A stretch of 64,000 nt of DNA from Zoogloea sp. Its GTDB lineage: Bacteria > Pseudomonadota > Gammaproteobacteria > Burkholderiales > Rhodocyclaceae. Positions 54,269-63,655 of this stretch are shown here, piece by piece (the first letter of the stretch is position 1; every line of letters begins with the position of its first letter). Made by a program: the position numbers and the translations under genes. The stretch spans positions 24,432 to 88,431 of the forward strand of contig JADKKC010000022.1 in NCBI GenBank assembly GCA_016720685.1. The letters are read 5' to 3'. The notes under the pieces are model-generated. The model saw nothing but the letters and a program-made list of their open reading frames with translations, made no database searches and had not been told where the DNA came from.

Positions 54269-55755
54269 GGTGCTGCCCAGCCTCGCGAGCGATCGACCGC
54301 GCGGTGCCATTCTTCAAGGCGGGCGTGGCGCCAGTCGGCGGAGCGGGCCGGCTCGAAGATGCGTTCGGCCTGCCAGTGGCTGGCGAGTTCGGCCGGGTCG
54401 CGCCAGATGCCGACGGCGAGGCCGGCGAAGAAGGCGGCGCCGAGGGCGGTGGTTTCGGTCTGGCGCGGGCGAACCACCGGCACACCGAGCAGATCGGCTT
54501 GAATCTGCATCAGCAGGTTGTTGGCCGATGCGCCGCCATCGACCCGCAGTTCGGCCAGCGGCCCGGCGCCGTCGTGGTTCATGGCGTCGACGAGATCGAC
54601 GGTTTGCAGCGCGATGGCGTCCAGCGCCGCGCGGGCGATGTGGGCGCGATTTACGCCGCGCGTGAGGCCGACCAGGGTGCCGCGGGCGTAGCCGTCCCAC
54701 CAGGGGGCGCCGAGGCCGGCGAAGGCGGGCACCAGCAGCGCGCCGTTGCTGTCGGGAACGGAGGCGGCAAGCGCCTCGATGTCGGCGGCGTGCTCGATGA
54801 GGCCGAGCCCGTCGCGCAGCCATTGCACCAGCGCGCCGGCGATGAAGACGCTGCCTTCGAGCATGTAGTGGCTGTGCCCCTGGATGCGCCAGCCGATCGT
54901 GGACAGCAGCCGGTGACGCGAGGCGACCGGCTGAGAGCCGGTGTTCTGCATCAGGAAACAGCCGGTGCCGTAAGTGTTTTTGGCCGAGCCGGGGGCGAGG
55001 CAGGCCTGGCCGAACGTGGCGGCTTGCTGGTCGCCGGCCAGCCCGCCGATGGGAATGGCGGCGCCGAAAAGCTCGGGAAGGGTTTCGCCCAGCACGCCGC
55101 TGGTGTCGACGACTTCCGGCAGCAGCGAGGCGGGAATCCTGAAGAGCGCAAGCAGGTCGTCGTCCCAGCACTGGCGGTGGATGTCGAAGAGCATCGTGCG
55201 CGAGGCGTTGCTGGGGTCGGTGACGTGCCGGGCGCCGCCGGTGAGCTGCCACACAAGCCAGCTGTCGATGGTGCCGAAGGCCAGTTCGCCGGCTTCGGCA
55301 CGGCGCCGGGCATCGGGAACGGTGTCGAGCAGCCAGGCGAGCTTGGTGGCCGAGAAGTAGGCGTCGAGCTCGAGCCCGCTGCGGGCGTGGATCAGCCCGG
55401 CGTAGCCGGCGGCACGCAGGCGTTCGCAGGCGGGTACGGTGCGGCGATCCTGCCAGACGATGGCCGGCGCCAGCGGCTGGCCGGTCTTGCGATCCCACAG
55501 CACGGTGGTTTCGCGCTGGTTGGCGATGCCGATGGCCGCGATGTCGCGCGCGCCGAGGCCCGCTTCTGCCAGCGCCTGGCGGGCGCAGTCGAGCTGGCTG
55601 CGCCAGATTTCCAGCGCGTCGTGCTCAACCCAGCCGGGCAGGGGAAAGTGTTGGCGGAATTCCCGCCGGGAGGTAGCCAGCGCCCGGCCATCGGTGTCGA
55701 AAACGATGGCCCGGCTGCTGCTGGTGCCCTGGTCGAGGGCGAGAAGACAGGGCAT
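54265..55755 (-). CDS. glpK: Glycerol kinase
   Basis: Phosphorylates glycerol with ATP. The 496-residue length is typical. The N-terminal phosphate loop LALDQGTSSSRAIVFD, the central GNQRETTVLWDR-type segment (NQRETTVLWDRKTGQ) and VDGGASANNLLMQ in the C-terminal domain are all present. It is the first gene of glpK-glpD; no glpF or repressor gene is in view. Confidence 0.97.
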   Translation of the reverse strand: MPCLLALDQGTSSSRAIVFDTDGRALATSRREFRQHFPLPGWVEHDALEIWRSQLDCARQALAEAGLGARDIAAIGIANQRETTVLWDRKTGQPLAPAIVWQDRRTVPACERLRAAGYAGLIHARSGLELDAYFSATKLAWLLDTVPDARRRAEAGELAFGTIDSWLVWQLTGGARHVTDPSNASRTMLFDIHRQCWDDDLLALFRIPASLLPEVVDTSGVLGETLPELFGAAIPIGGLAGDQQAATFGQACLAPGSAKNTYGTGCFLMQNTGSQPVASRHRLLSTIGWRIQGHSHYMLEGSVFIAGALVQWLRDGLGLIEHAADIEALAASVPDSNGALLVPAFAGLGAPWWDGYARGTLVGLTRGVNRAHIARAALDAIALQTVDLVDAMNHDGAGPLAELRVDGGASANNLLMQIQADLLGVPVVRPRQTETTALGAAFFAGLAVGIWRDPAELASHWQAERIFEPARSADWRHARLEEWHRAVDRSRGWAAP

Positions 55756-55877
55756 GGCGGGTGGCGTATGAAGGAAACGTAAAGGGCGCCGCAGCGCCAG
55801 CGGGAACGACTTCCCGCAATTTACTTCATCCGCGGTCCAAGAGCATGGATCGGGCTGCCTCTTGTGCGTTCAGGTCG

Positions 55878-56759
55878 CTAGCAGCGACTTCCTTCGGGCT
55901 TGCGGGTGAAGCCGAAGCCACCGCTTTCCAGGCTGGCGGGCTGGATGCAGATCACCAGGGCCAGCGAACGGGCCGATTTGGTGATGTCGGGCGGAAAGGC
56001 GGCGAAGGGCACGGCACGCTCGACAACGGATTTCACGAAGGCGATCTCCTCCTGCTGGTCGCCGCTGCGGGTGACGACGAAGCTCTTGAGCGAGCCGTTC
56101 GGGTTCAGGCGGACTTCGATGGCGGCGGACTGGATGCCGCGCGCACGCGGGTCGTTTTTCACGAAGGAGGCGCTGCGGTTGAGCTTCTTGACCAGCGAAT
56201 CCAGGTAGAACTCGAGGCTGAACGGGTCTACCGGCGGGCTGTCGGGAATGCGTTCGATCAGGTCTGCGAGCGCGTCCCGGCGGTTGCGGCTGTCGCCGCG
56301 AAGCGCTTCGCGGGTGTGTTCGCGAGCCATGGCGAGGGAGCGTTCGGCCAGGTCGGGTTTCGGCTTTGCCTGGCGGGCTTTGGCGTCGCTGGCCAGTTCG
56401 TCGAGGAAATTGTTCATTTCCTCCTTCTGGGCGACGCTCCATTTGGGCGTCGATTCTGCAACCCGCGCCGTTGTCGTTGATGGCGTGCGGGCGGTGAGGA
56501 TGCGCGGTGCCGGAGCGGGCCTGGGCGTTTTGGTGGACTTTGGGGTGGACTTGGGGGTGGGTTTGGGCGGCAGAGCCGGACGCAGCTCGGCCTGCGGCGT
56601 GTTCGGCGCCGGGGGCGCGAGGCGGGCTTCGAGCCGGGGAGGTGCGACCGATTCGGGCTTCTGGAACTGGATCAGCAGCACCAGCACGTGGGCCAACAGC
56701 GAAATGGCGAGCGCAACTCCGAGGGTGCGCGAGGGGGTTGCAGTAGGCAGGTGGCGCAT
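55878..56759 (-). CDS. TonB/TolA-like envelope protein
   Basis: A 293-residue protein with one N-terminal anchor helix (ALAISLLAHVLVLLIQF, about 16-32), a Pro/Lys-rich stretch (KPTPKSTPKSTKTPRPAP), and a C-terminal domain with AIEVRLNPNGSLKSFVVTRS, similar to the TonB_C/TolA_III fold. It may span the periplasm and contact the outer membrane, but no ExbB/D-type partner is adjacent. Confidence 0.75.
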   Translation of the reverse strand: MRHLPTATPSRTLGVALAISLLAHVLVLLIQFQKPESVAPPRLEARLAPPAPNTPQAELRPALPPKPTPKSTPKSTKTPRPAPAPRILTARTPSTTTARVAESTPKWSVAQKEEMNNFLDELASDAKARQAKPKPDLAERSLAMAREHTREALRGDSRNRRDALADLIERIPDSPPVDPFSLEFYLDSLVKKLNRSASFVKNDPRARGIQSAAIEVRLNPNGSLKSFVVTRSGDQQEEIAFVKSVVERAVPFAAFPPDITKSARSLALVICIQPASLESGGFGFTRKPEGSRC

Positions 56760-56843
56760 CGGGCGAATTTTAGTCCGGTCGATGAACGCTCATGCGGGCT
56801 TTTTTTGTTGTAGCGATCGATACGTATAGGTAGTTTATGCAAC

Positions 56844-57128
56844 ATGAACAAATGGATGGTACTGATCATCAGCCTGGCCACTGAAAACGCCACGGCGCGG
56901 ATGCGGGCCTGGCGCAGCCTCAAGACGTCGGGCGCGGCGCGGGGGGGGGGCGGGGGGGGCCCCCGGGGGCGGCGCTCGTCGATCGCTGCGGGCGGAATAC
57001 GGATTCCGCGGCTTGATGTGCAGGCTTTTGGCGGCCGCCCGTGGGCGACCCGGCGGCGCCCGCGTCAGCTTCGAGGTGCAGCTGGCCGGCCTGCTGGCGT
57101 CTTTCGAGAAAGCAGGACAAGCCCGATG
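56844..57128 (+). pseudogene. Decayed or collapsed chrB (chromate resistance regulator)
   Basis: Three pieces of a ChrB-like protein can be seen. The start MNKWMVLIISLATENATARM is the ChrB N-terminus. After a run of G and C (56941-56969) the segment IPRLDVQAFGGRPWATRRRP matches the middle of ChrB. Then, in another frame, ARVSFEVQLAGLLASF resembles the C-terminal part, ending with TGA at 57128. Most of the roughly 300 residues are missing. ChrB normally precedes chrA and controls it. Confidence 0.7.
56941..56969. repeat. Abnormal G/C homopolymer tract
   Basis: Ten G, one C, eight G, five C, five G in a row. Nothing similar exists elsewhere in the window. It sits exactly where chrB loses its body, which points to an assembly or base-calling fault, or a deletion scar. 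Confidence 0.85.
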
Positions 57129-58493
57129 AATTCCACACCGCCCGAAAAGGCTTCACCGTCGGCGGAGAAGCCCGCGCCGGTGAGCTTTCGCGAAGCCGTG
57201 CTGTTCTGGCTCAAGCTGGGCTTCATCAGCTTTGGCGGCCCGGCAGGGCAGATCGCCATCCTGCACCAGGAGCTGGTCGAGCGCCGGCGCTGGATCTCCG
57301 AGCGGCGCTTTTTGCATGCACTCAATTACTGCATGGTGCTGCCCGGGCCGGAGGCGCAGCAGCTCGCCACCTACATCGGCTGGCTGATGCACCGAAGCTG
57401 GGGCGGCATCGTCGCCGGGGTGCTGTTCGTCTTGCCCTCGCTGCTGATCCTGATCGTGCTGTCGTGGATCTACATCGCCTTTGGCGACACGGGCCTGGTG
57501 GCCGGGCTGTTCTACGGCATCAAGCCGGCGGTGACGGCCATCGTGGTGCAGGCGGCCCACCGCATCGGCTCGCGGGCGCTCAAGAACAACTGGCTGTGGG
57601 CGATTGCGGCTGCGTCCTTCGTGGCGGTCTTTGCGCTGCAGCTGCCTTTTCCGGCAATCGTTGCGGCCGCCGCGCTGGCGGGTTTTGCTGGCGGGCAGAT
57701 CGCGCCGCAGCACTTCGGGCAGGGCGGCGGCCACGGCGCGGCAGGCCAATCCTTTGGCCCGGCGCTCATCGACGATGCCACGCCGGTGCCGGAACATGCC
57801 CGCTTCAGCTGGCGCCGCCTGCTGCAGGTGGGGCTGGCGGGGGGGCTGTTGTGGCTTGTGCCGATGGGCATCTTGATGGCGGTGCTGGGCTGGACGCACA
57901 CGCTGACGCAGATGGGCTGGTTCTTCACCAAGGCGGCACTGCTGACTTTCGGCGGCGCCTACGCGGTGCTGCCCTATGTGTATCAGGGCGCGGTCGGACA
58001 CTACGGCTGGCTGACGCCGACGCAGATGATCGACGGGCTGGCGCTGGGCGAAACCACGCCGGGGCCGCTGATCATGGTGGTGGCGTTCGTGGGTTTTGTG
58101 GGCGGCTACGTGAAGGCGGTTGTCGGGCCGGAAAGCCTCTTCCTGGGCGGTGCGCTGGCGGCGTGTCTCGTCACCTGGTTCACTTTTCTGCCGTCCTTCG
58201 TCTTCATCCTGGCCGGCGGGCCGCTGGTGGAGTCGACCCACGGCGACCTGAAGTTCACCGCGCCGCTCACCGCCATTACCGCCGCGGTGGTCGGGGTGAT
58301 CCTCAACCTGGCCTTGTTTTTTGGCTACCACGTGCTGTGGCCGAAGGGCTTTTCGGCCCGCCCCGACTGGATCTCCAGCGCCATTGCGCTGGCCGCTGCG
58401 GTGGCCTTGTTCCGCTACAAACGCGGCGTGATCGAGGTGATTGCGGGCTGCGCGGTGCTGGGGCTGCTGGCCCGTTTGACGTTGCCGATGTGA
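57126..58493 (+). CDS. chrA: Chromate transporter ChrA
   Basis: A 455-residue, long-type CHR protein with two homologous halves of membrane helices. The N-terminal half has FWLKLGFISFGGPAGQIAIL and MVLPGPEAQQLATYIG; the C-terminal half repeats the motif as FFTKAALLTFGGAYAVLPYV and ETTPGPLIMVVAF. It exports chromate from the cytoplasm. The ATG overlaps the end of the chrB remnant by three bases. Confidence 0.95.
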   Translation: MNSTPPEKASPSAEKPAPVSFREAVLFWLKLGFISFGGPAGQIAILHQELVERRRWISERRFLHALNYCMVLPGPEAQQLATYIGWLMHRSWGGIVAGVLFVLPSLLILIVLSWIYIAFGDTGLVAGLFYGIKPAVTAIVVQAAHRIGSRALKNNWLWAIAAASFVAVFALQLPFPAIVAAAALAGFAGGQIAPQHFGQGGGHGAAGQSFGPALIDDATPVPEHARFSWRRLLQVGLAGGLLWLVPMGILMAVLGWTHTLTQMGWFFTKAALLTFGGAYAVLPYVYQGAVGHYGWLTPTQMIDGLALGETTPGPLIMVVAFVGFVGGYVKAVVGPESLFLGGALAACLVTWFTFLPSFVFILAGGPLVESTHGDLKFTAPLTAITAAVVGVILNLALFFGYHVLWPKGFSARPDWISSAIALAAAVALFRYKRGVIEVIAGCAVLGLLARLTLPM

Positions 58494-58576
58494 TACCGGC
58501 CGGGGCGGGGGGCGCTACAATACGCCCCGTTAATAATCCTCGGCCACGGGTTTCCCGACCTCGGGTGGCCATATAG

Positions 58577-59875
58577 ATGGATATAGTCCTGATTCTCCTG
58601 CTCATTCTCCTCAATGGCGTGTTCGCCATGTCGGAGATTGCCGTCGTCTCGTCCCGCAAGTCGAGGCTCCAGAACCTGGCCGACGATGGCAGCCTGGGGG
58701 CCGAGGCGGCGCTCTCGCTGCACCATGAGCCGTCAAGCTTTCTGTCCACGATCCAGGTTGGCATCACGCTGGTGGGCATTCTCAGCGGTGCAATCGGCGA
58801 GGCCGCGGTGGCCGACCCGCTGGCCGCCTGGATTGCCCGCATTCCGGTGCTTGAACCCTATGCCAAGGCGGTGGCGCTCACGATCACCGTGATCGGCCTG
58901 ACCTATTTCTCGGTGGTGGTTGGTGAACTGGTGCCCAAGCGCCTGGCGCTGCTGGCGCCGGAGGGCATTGCCTCGCTGATGGCCCGGCCGATGATGATCC
59001 TCGCCCGCGTGACCCATCCGCTGGTGGTGGTGCTGTCGGGGTCGTGCTCGATGATCCTTCGCCTGCTGGGTGCCCGGCGCAAGGATGAGCCGCCGGTAAC
59101 CGACGACGAGATCAAGGTGCTGATGGAGCAGGGCGCCGAGGCCGGCGTTTTCCACGAGAGCGAGCAGGAGATCGTTTCCAACGTGCTGCGCCTCGACGAA
59201 CAGCGCATCTCGGCCATCATGACGCCGCGGCGCGACATGTTCGTGATCGACCTGGACGAGGACGAAGCGGGCGTGTGGCAGCGCATCATCGAAACCTCGT
59301 TCTCGCGGCTGGTGGTGTGCCGCGGCGGGCTGGAGCAGGTTCTCGGTGTGCTGCAGACGGGCGATCTGCTCAAAAAGGCGCTGCCCGGCGGCCACGTTAC
59401 GCTGGCCGACATCGAAGCCCTGCTGCGTCCGCCGCTCTACGTGCCGGAATCCGTGACGACCCAGCAGCTGCTGGAGAGCTTCCGGCGTGCCCGGCTGCAG
59501 TTTGCGCTGATCATCGACGAATACGGCGATGTGCAGGGCCTGGTGACGCTGACCGACGTGCTGGCAGCCATCGTCGGTGAATTGTCGGTGCCTGAGGCGC
59601 CGGAAGATCGCGACATGCTGCAGCGCGAGGACGGCTCATGGCTGGTCGATGGCGACGTGGGCATTGAGCGGCTCAAGTCGGTGCTCGACATCGGCGACGA
59701 TCTGCCCGGCGAGGACGAGCATTCGTTCAATACGCTGGGGGGATTCATCATGCACGTGCTCGGGCGCATCCCGGCGCCAACCGATCACTTCGAGGCTGCC
59801 GGCTGGCGCTTTGAAGTGATGGACATGGACCGCAACCGGGTGGACAAGGTGCTGCTGTCCCTCTCGGCAGCGTGA
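58577..59875 (+). CDS. CNNM/CorC (HlyC-like) transporter-associated protein
   Basis: A 432-residue protein with a DUF21 membrane domain (about 1-190), two CBS motifs (about 210-335) and a C-terminal CorC_HlyC FAD-like domain (about 345-430). Typical blocks are SRKSRLQNLADDGSLGAEAAL, MTPRRDMFVIDLDEDE and VDGDVGIERLK. It belongs to the group linked to Mg2+/Co2+ efflux. It follows chrA after 83 bp, with its own upstream region. Confidence 0.92.
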   Translation: MDIVLILLLILLNGVFAMSEIAVVSSRKSRLQNLADDGSLGAEAALSLHHEPSSFLSTIQVGITLVGILSGAIGEAAVADPLAAWIARIPVLEPYAKAVALTITVIGLTYFSVVVGELVPKRLALLAPEGIASLMARPMMILARVTHPLVVVLSGSCSMILRLLGARRKDEPPVTDDEIKVLMEQGAEAGVFHESEQEIVSNVLRLDEQRISAIMTPRRDMFVIDLDEDEAGVWQRIIETSFSRLVVCRGGLEQVLGVLQTGDLLKKALPGGHVTLADIEALLRPPLYVPESVTTQQLLESFRRARLQFALIIDEYGDVQGLVTLTDVLAAIVGELSVPEAPEDRDMLQREDGSWLVDGDVGIERLKSVLDIGDDLPGEDEHSFNTLGGFIMHVLGRIPAPTDHFEAAGWRFEVMDMDRNRVDKVLLSLSAA

Positions 59876-59923
59876 AGCGACGGGGCGCGTGCTGCGCCCC
59901 TTACCCGAGCCAGCGGGGCTTTC

Positions 59924-60454
59924 TCAGTGGCTGCACCACTCCCGCAGGTTGCCGCGGCCCCACGGCAGCGACATTCTTTCGGTGGTGCTGATCGTCGAGC
60001 GTACCTTGCCGCTGGTGCCGTCGAACAGCACGTCGAAACGGGCCGGCTCGGACCACACATCGCAGTAGCGCCACTCCCACACCAGTTCGTCGCGGGCCTT
60101 GTAATAAATGGTCCAGCCCGGATACGAGGGGCCGAGGATGCGCAGCACCTCGTCCTGGCTCATGCCGCGCTGGATCCGTGCAAAGTGCTGCATCTCGAGT
60201 ACGTTCCCGATGCTGAGCAGCCGGCCGGCCGCGTCCGTGCGTGCCATCCAGGTCTTGTAACCCATCGGGCCGGTGGGGTAGACCCGGCTTTCGCCGCCGT
60301 CGGCCTCGGGCCAGCGCAGGGCCGGGGCGCCGAGGGCCCGGTCGAGATCGGCAAGGGTGCTGACGCCTGTCTGCAGCGGTGGACCGCCGAAGTTGGCGCA
60401 GCCGGCAAGCAGCAGGGTGAGCAAGGGGGCGGCGAGGCGGGCCAGGCGTGGCAT
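59924..60454 (-). CDS. Putative lipoprotein
   Basis: A 176-residue protein with a lipoprotein signal (MPRLARLAAPLLTLLLAGC, lipobox LAGC). The C-terminal part has two SmpA/BamE-like stretches (TLADLDRALGAPALRWPE and MSQDEVLRILGPSYPGW). It may be an outer-membrane lipoprotein of that fold. The start is fixed by the signal peptide; a much longer in-frame upstream stretch is only a shadow of the sulfate genes. Confidence 0.8.
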   Translation of the reverse strand: MPRLARLAAPLLTLLLAGCANFGGPPLQTGVSTLADLDRALGAPALRWPEADGGESRVYPTGPMGYKTWMARTDAAGRLLSIGNVLEMQHFARIQRGMSQDEVLRILGPSYPGWTIYYKARDELVWEWRYCDVWSEPARFDVLFDGTSGKVRSTISTTERMSLPWGRGNLREWCSH

Positions 60455-60610
60455 GGGAAGACTCCGGGCTGTGACGTGAGGGGTTCGGGAAATGTTTATC
60501 GCGTCTGCGCTGAATTGCATAGCTGAATTAATCGCTTCCTGCTGCGCGTGCAGCAGTCCAGACTGAAGCTCGTTTTCAGTTTGAGCCGCAAACCTGCAGG
60601 AGGTTTCAGC

Positions 60611-60763
60611 ATGCAGGCCCTCGGCGTGGGCGCGGATCGCGTCGATACGATCCGCGCGGAGATTCCGCCGGTTGCCCGGCGGCTCGGCATTCAGGGCGCG
60701 GCCAGGGGCTTTTCCCGGCATGCGACAACCGAACTTCGCGAGCGGTTCGAGGTGCTGGCCTGA
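60611..60763 (+). CDS. Possible 50-residue small protein
   Basis: An ATG at 60611 follows a perfect Shine-Dalgarno (AGGAGG at 60598-60603). The frame codes for MQALGVGADRVDTIRAEIPP and ends FEVLA at a TGA. I know no family. It lies in the 447-bp gap before the sulfate operon; it may be a leader or a chance frame. Confidence 0.3.
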   Translation: MQALGVGADRVDTIRAEIPPVARRLGIQGAARGFSRHATTELRERFEVLA

Positions 60764-60830
60764 GCTGTGCGGCATGGCTGGAGCAGGGTCTATTTTCCAT
60801 TTTGGAATATACAAAGCCCTTTTTATTCGT

Positions 60831-60858
60831 TTGTGTGGGGGTTGGCCCTTTCTATACT
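60831..60858 (+). promoter_or_regulatory. Putative sigma-70-type promoter of the sulfate operon
   Basis: TTGTGT (60831-60836), 16-bp spacer, TATACT (60853-60858), 43 bp before the sbp ATG. The AT-rich stretch just upstream (60790-60830) may hold the activator (CysB) site, as is usual for sulfate uptake genes, but no consensus can be claimed. Confidence 0.45.
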
Positions 60859-60901
60859 CCGCCCTTGGTCCAAAAATCCCAGAATTACAAGGAGAGTCCC
60901 G

Positions 60902-61915
60902 ATGTCCCCGACCCGTTTTTTCCTGCGTCCCGCTATTGCCCTGCTTGCGGGTCTGGCGATCGTTTCTGCCGGCCCGGCGCAGGCTGATACCACGCTCCTC
61001 AATGTGTCCTACGATGTGGCGCGGGAGTTGTACAAGGACATCAACCCGGCCTTTGCCGCCCACTGGCAGCGCACGGCCGGCGAGAAAATCACGATCAACC
61101 AGTCCCACGGGGGCTCCAGCAAGCAGATCCAGTCGGTGGTCGCCGGCCTCGAGGCCGACGTGGTCACGATGAACCAGGCGGCCGACATCGAAGTGCTGGT
61201 GAAGAACGGCCTGGCCTCGGCCGACTGGCGCAAGGCCTTCCCCCACGATGCAGCGCCGTATTCGTCGGCGACGATCTTCCTGGTCAGGAAGGGCAACCCC
61301 AAGGGCATCAAGGACTGGAACGACCTTGCCCGCGCCGGCCTCGGCGTCGTCGTGCCCAACCCCAAAACGTCCGGAAACGGCCGCTACACCTATCTCGCGG
61401 CGTGGGGCTACGCGCTCTCCAAGGGCGGCAACGAAGCGGCTGCGCGGGATTTCGTCGCCAAGCTGTTTGCCAACGTGCCGGTGTTCGACGGCGGCGGGCG
61501 CGGTGCCACCACCACCTTTACCCAGCGCGGCATCGGTGACGTGCTGGTGACCTTTGAAAACGAAGCCGTGCTGATCGACCAGGAAGTGGGCGGCGACAAG
61601 TTCGACGTGGTTTATCCGTCGATTTCCATCGACGCCTCGGCGCCGGTGGCCATTGTGAACAAGGTGGTGGACAAGAGGGGCAGCCGCAAGGCGGCCACGG
61701 CCTACCTCAACTTCCTGTACTCGCCGGAAGGGCAGGAGATCATCGCCAAGCATAATTTCCGCCCGCGCGATCCGGCCGTGCTGAAAAAGCACGCCAGCCG
61801 TTTCCCGGCGATCAAGACCTTTACCGTCGAAGAAAAATTCGGCAGCTGGGACGCCGTGCAGAAGACGCACTTTTCCGACGGCGGTATCTATGACCAGATC
61901 GTGGTGAAACGCTGA
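60902..61915 (+). CDS. sbp: Sulfate-binding protein
   Basis: A 337-residue periplasmic binding protein for sulfate or thiosulfate. Signal peptide up to GPAQA; mature start DTTLLNVSYDVARELYKDIN. The segments QSHGGSSKQIQSVVAGLEAD and PKTSGNGRYTYLAAWGYAL hold the sulfate ligand. A strong ribosome site (AAGGAGAGTCCC) precedes the ATG. It is the first gene of sbp-cysT-cysW-cysA. Confidence 0.96.
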   Translation: MSPTRFFLRPAIALLAGLAIVSAGPAQADTTLLNVSYDVARELYKDINPAFAAHWQRTAGEKITINQSHGGSSKQIQSVVAGLEADVVTMNQAADIEVLVKNGLASADWRKAFPHDAAPYSSATIFLVRKGNPKGIKDWNDLARAGLGVVVPNPKTSGNGRYTYLAAWGYALSKGGNEAAARDFVAKLFANVPVFDGGGRGATTTFTQRGIGDVLVTFENEAVLIDQEVGGDKFDVVYPSISIDASAPVAIVNKVVDKRGSRKAATAYLNFLYSPEGQEIIAKHNFRPRDPAVLKKHASRFPAIKTFTVEEKFGSWDAVQKTHFSDGGIYDQIVVKR

Positions 61916-62748
61916 TGGCTTCATCCAGTAATCGCGTGTTGCCGGGCTTTGGCCTCTCGCTCGGCTACACGCTGGTTTATCTTTCCCTGATCGTACTGAT
62001 CCCGCTGGCCGCGGTGTTCATCAAGGCCAGCTCGCTGAGCCTCGCGCAGTTCTGGGCGGTGGTCACCGCGCCGTCGGTGGTGGCCTCGTACAAGCTGTCC
62101 TTCGGGGCCTCGCTGCTGGCGGCGGCCATCAATTCGGTGTTCGGGCTGATGCTGGCCTGGGCGCTGGTGCGCTACTCCTTCCCCGGCAAGCGCCTGGTGG
62201 ATGCGCTGGTGGATCTGCCCTTCGCGCTGCCCACCGCCGTTGCCGGCATCGCGCTCACCGCGCTGTATGCGCCCAACGGCTGGATGGGCAAGTTTCTCGA
62301 ACCGCTCGGCATCAAGGTGGCATTCACGCCGCTGGGCGTGCTGGTGGCGCTGATCTTTATCGGGCTGCCCTTCGTCGTGCGCACGGTGCAGCCTATCCTC
62401 GAAGACCTCGACACCGAGTACGAGGAAGCCGCGGTAAGCCTCGGCGCCAATCGCTGGCAGGCTTTTCGACATGTGGTGTTTCCCACCCTGCTGCCCGCGC
62501 TGATGACGGGTTTTGCAATGGCCTTTGCCCGCGCGGTAGGTGAATACGGTTCGGTGATCTTCATCGCCGGCAACATCCCGATGGTTTCGGAGATCACGCC
62601 GTTCTTGATCATCACCAAGCTCGAGCAATACGACTACGCGGGGGCCACGGCCATTGCGGTGGTCATGCTGGTCTTCTCGTTCCTGCTGCTTCTGCTGATC
62701 AACGGCTTGCAGGCATGGACGGCCAAACGTACCGGGAGGGCACGCTGA
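61915..62748 (+). CDS. cysT: Sulfate ABC transporter permease CysT
   Basis: A 277-residue inner-membrane permease with six helices; the EAA loop is EEAAVSLGANRWQAFRHVVF. It pairs with CysW to form the sulfate channel. The start overlaps the sbp stop by one base. Confidence 0.96.
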   Translation: MASSSNRVLPGFGLSLGYTLVYLSLIVLIPLAAVFIKASSLSLAQFWAVVTAPSVVASYKLSFGASLLAAAINSVFGLMLAWALVRYSFPGKRLVDALVDLPFALPTAVAGIALTALYAPNGWMGKFLEPLGIKVAFTPLGVLVALIFIGLPFVVRTVQPILEDLDTEYEEAAVSLGANRWQAFRHVVFPTLLPALMTGFAMAFARAVGEYGSVIFIAGNIPMVSEITPFLIITKLEQYDYAGATAIAVVMLVFSFLLLLLINGLQAWTAKRTGRAR

Positions 62749-63635
62749 TGGCGGGCGCAGCAGGAGCTTTGCATGGGGCGGGGGATCACGCCGCCCGTTT
62801 CGAATCGAAGGCGGCAACCCGCGAGCCGACGCTGGTCAAGTGGGCCATCCTCGCGCTGTCGCTGACGTTTTTTGCGGTGTTTTTGCTGATGCCGCTGGTG
62901 TCCGTGTTTTTCGAGGCTTTCCGCAAGGGTTGGGAAACCTACCTGGCGGCCCTCGTCGAGCCCGATGCCGTGGCGGCGATCAAGCTCACGGTGATCGCGG
63001 CCGTGATCTCGGTGCCGCTCAACCTGGTCTTCGGCGTGGCCGCGGCCTGGGCCATCACCAAGTTCGAGTTTCGCGGCAAGCATTTACTGATCACCTTCAT
63101 CGACCTGCCGTTTTCGGTGTCGCCGGTGGTGGCGGGCCTGATCTACGTGCTGGTCTTTGGTGCCCAGGGCTGGTTCGGGCCGTGGCTGTCGGAGCATGAC
63201 CTCAAGGTGATCTTCGCGGTGCCGGGCATCGTGCTGGCAACGGTATTTGTCACCTTTCCCTTCGTGGCCCGCGAGCTGATTCCGCTGATGGAGGCCCAGG
63301 GCCGCGACGAAGAGGAAGCGGCCGTGGTGCTGGGTGCCCGGGGCTGGCAAACCCTGTGGTACGTCACCCTGCCCAACGTGAAGTGGGGTCTGCTCTACGG
63401 CGTGATCCTGTGTAATGCACGGGCAATGGGCGAGTTTGGCGCGGTGAGCGTCGTGTCGGGCCATATCCGCGGCCTGACCAACACCATGCCGTTGCACGTG
63501 GAGATTCTCTACAACGAATACCAGTTCGCTGCCGCTTTTGCGGTGGCCTCCGTGCTGGCCCTGCTGGCCCTCGTCACGCTCGTCATCAAGGCGTGGGTCG
63601 AGCGTCAGGCCGGCAAGGCCGGGGCTGAAGAGTAA
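62748..63635 (+). CDS. cysW: Sulfate ABC transporter permease CysW
   Basis: A 295-residue permease, six helices, EAA loop EEEAAVVLGARGWQTLWYVT. The start at 62748 overlaps the cysT stop by one base; the upstream in-frame stretch from 62715 is less likely. Confidence 0.95.
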   Translation: MAGAAGALHGAGDHAARFESKAATREPTLVKWAILALSLTFFAVFLLMPLVSVFFEAFRKGWETYLAALVEPDAVAAIKLTVIAAVISVPLNLVFGVAAAWAITKFEFRGKHLLITFIDLPFSVSPVVAGLIYVLVFGAQGWFGPWLSEHDLKVIFAVPGIVLATVFVTFPFVARELIPLMEAQGRDEEEAAVVLGARGWQTLWYVTLPNVKWGLLYGVILCNARAMGEFGAVSVVSGHIRGLTNTMPLHVEILYNEYQFAAAFAVASVLALLALVTLVIKAWVERQAGKAGAEE

Positions 63636-63655
63636 AGACAGTTGGAACCCCAATC

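Noticed and set aside
56844..57125. N-terminal extension of ChrA by 94 residues
   Set aside because: The stretch is made of ChrB fragments and a homopolymer tract; ChrA starts naturally at 57126.
59924..61924. 666-residue minus-strand frame across sbp
   Set aside because: Only its last 176 codons, from ATG 60454 with a lipobox, are credible. The rest is antisense to sbp.
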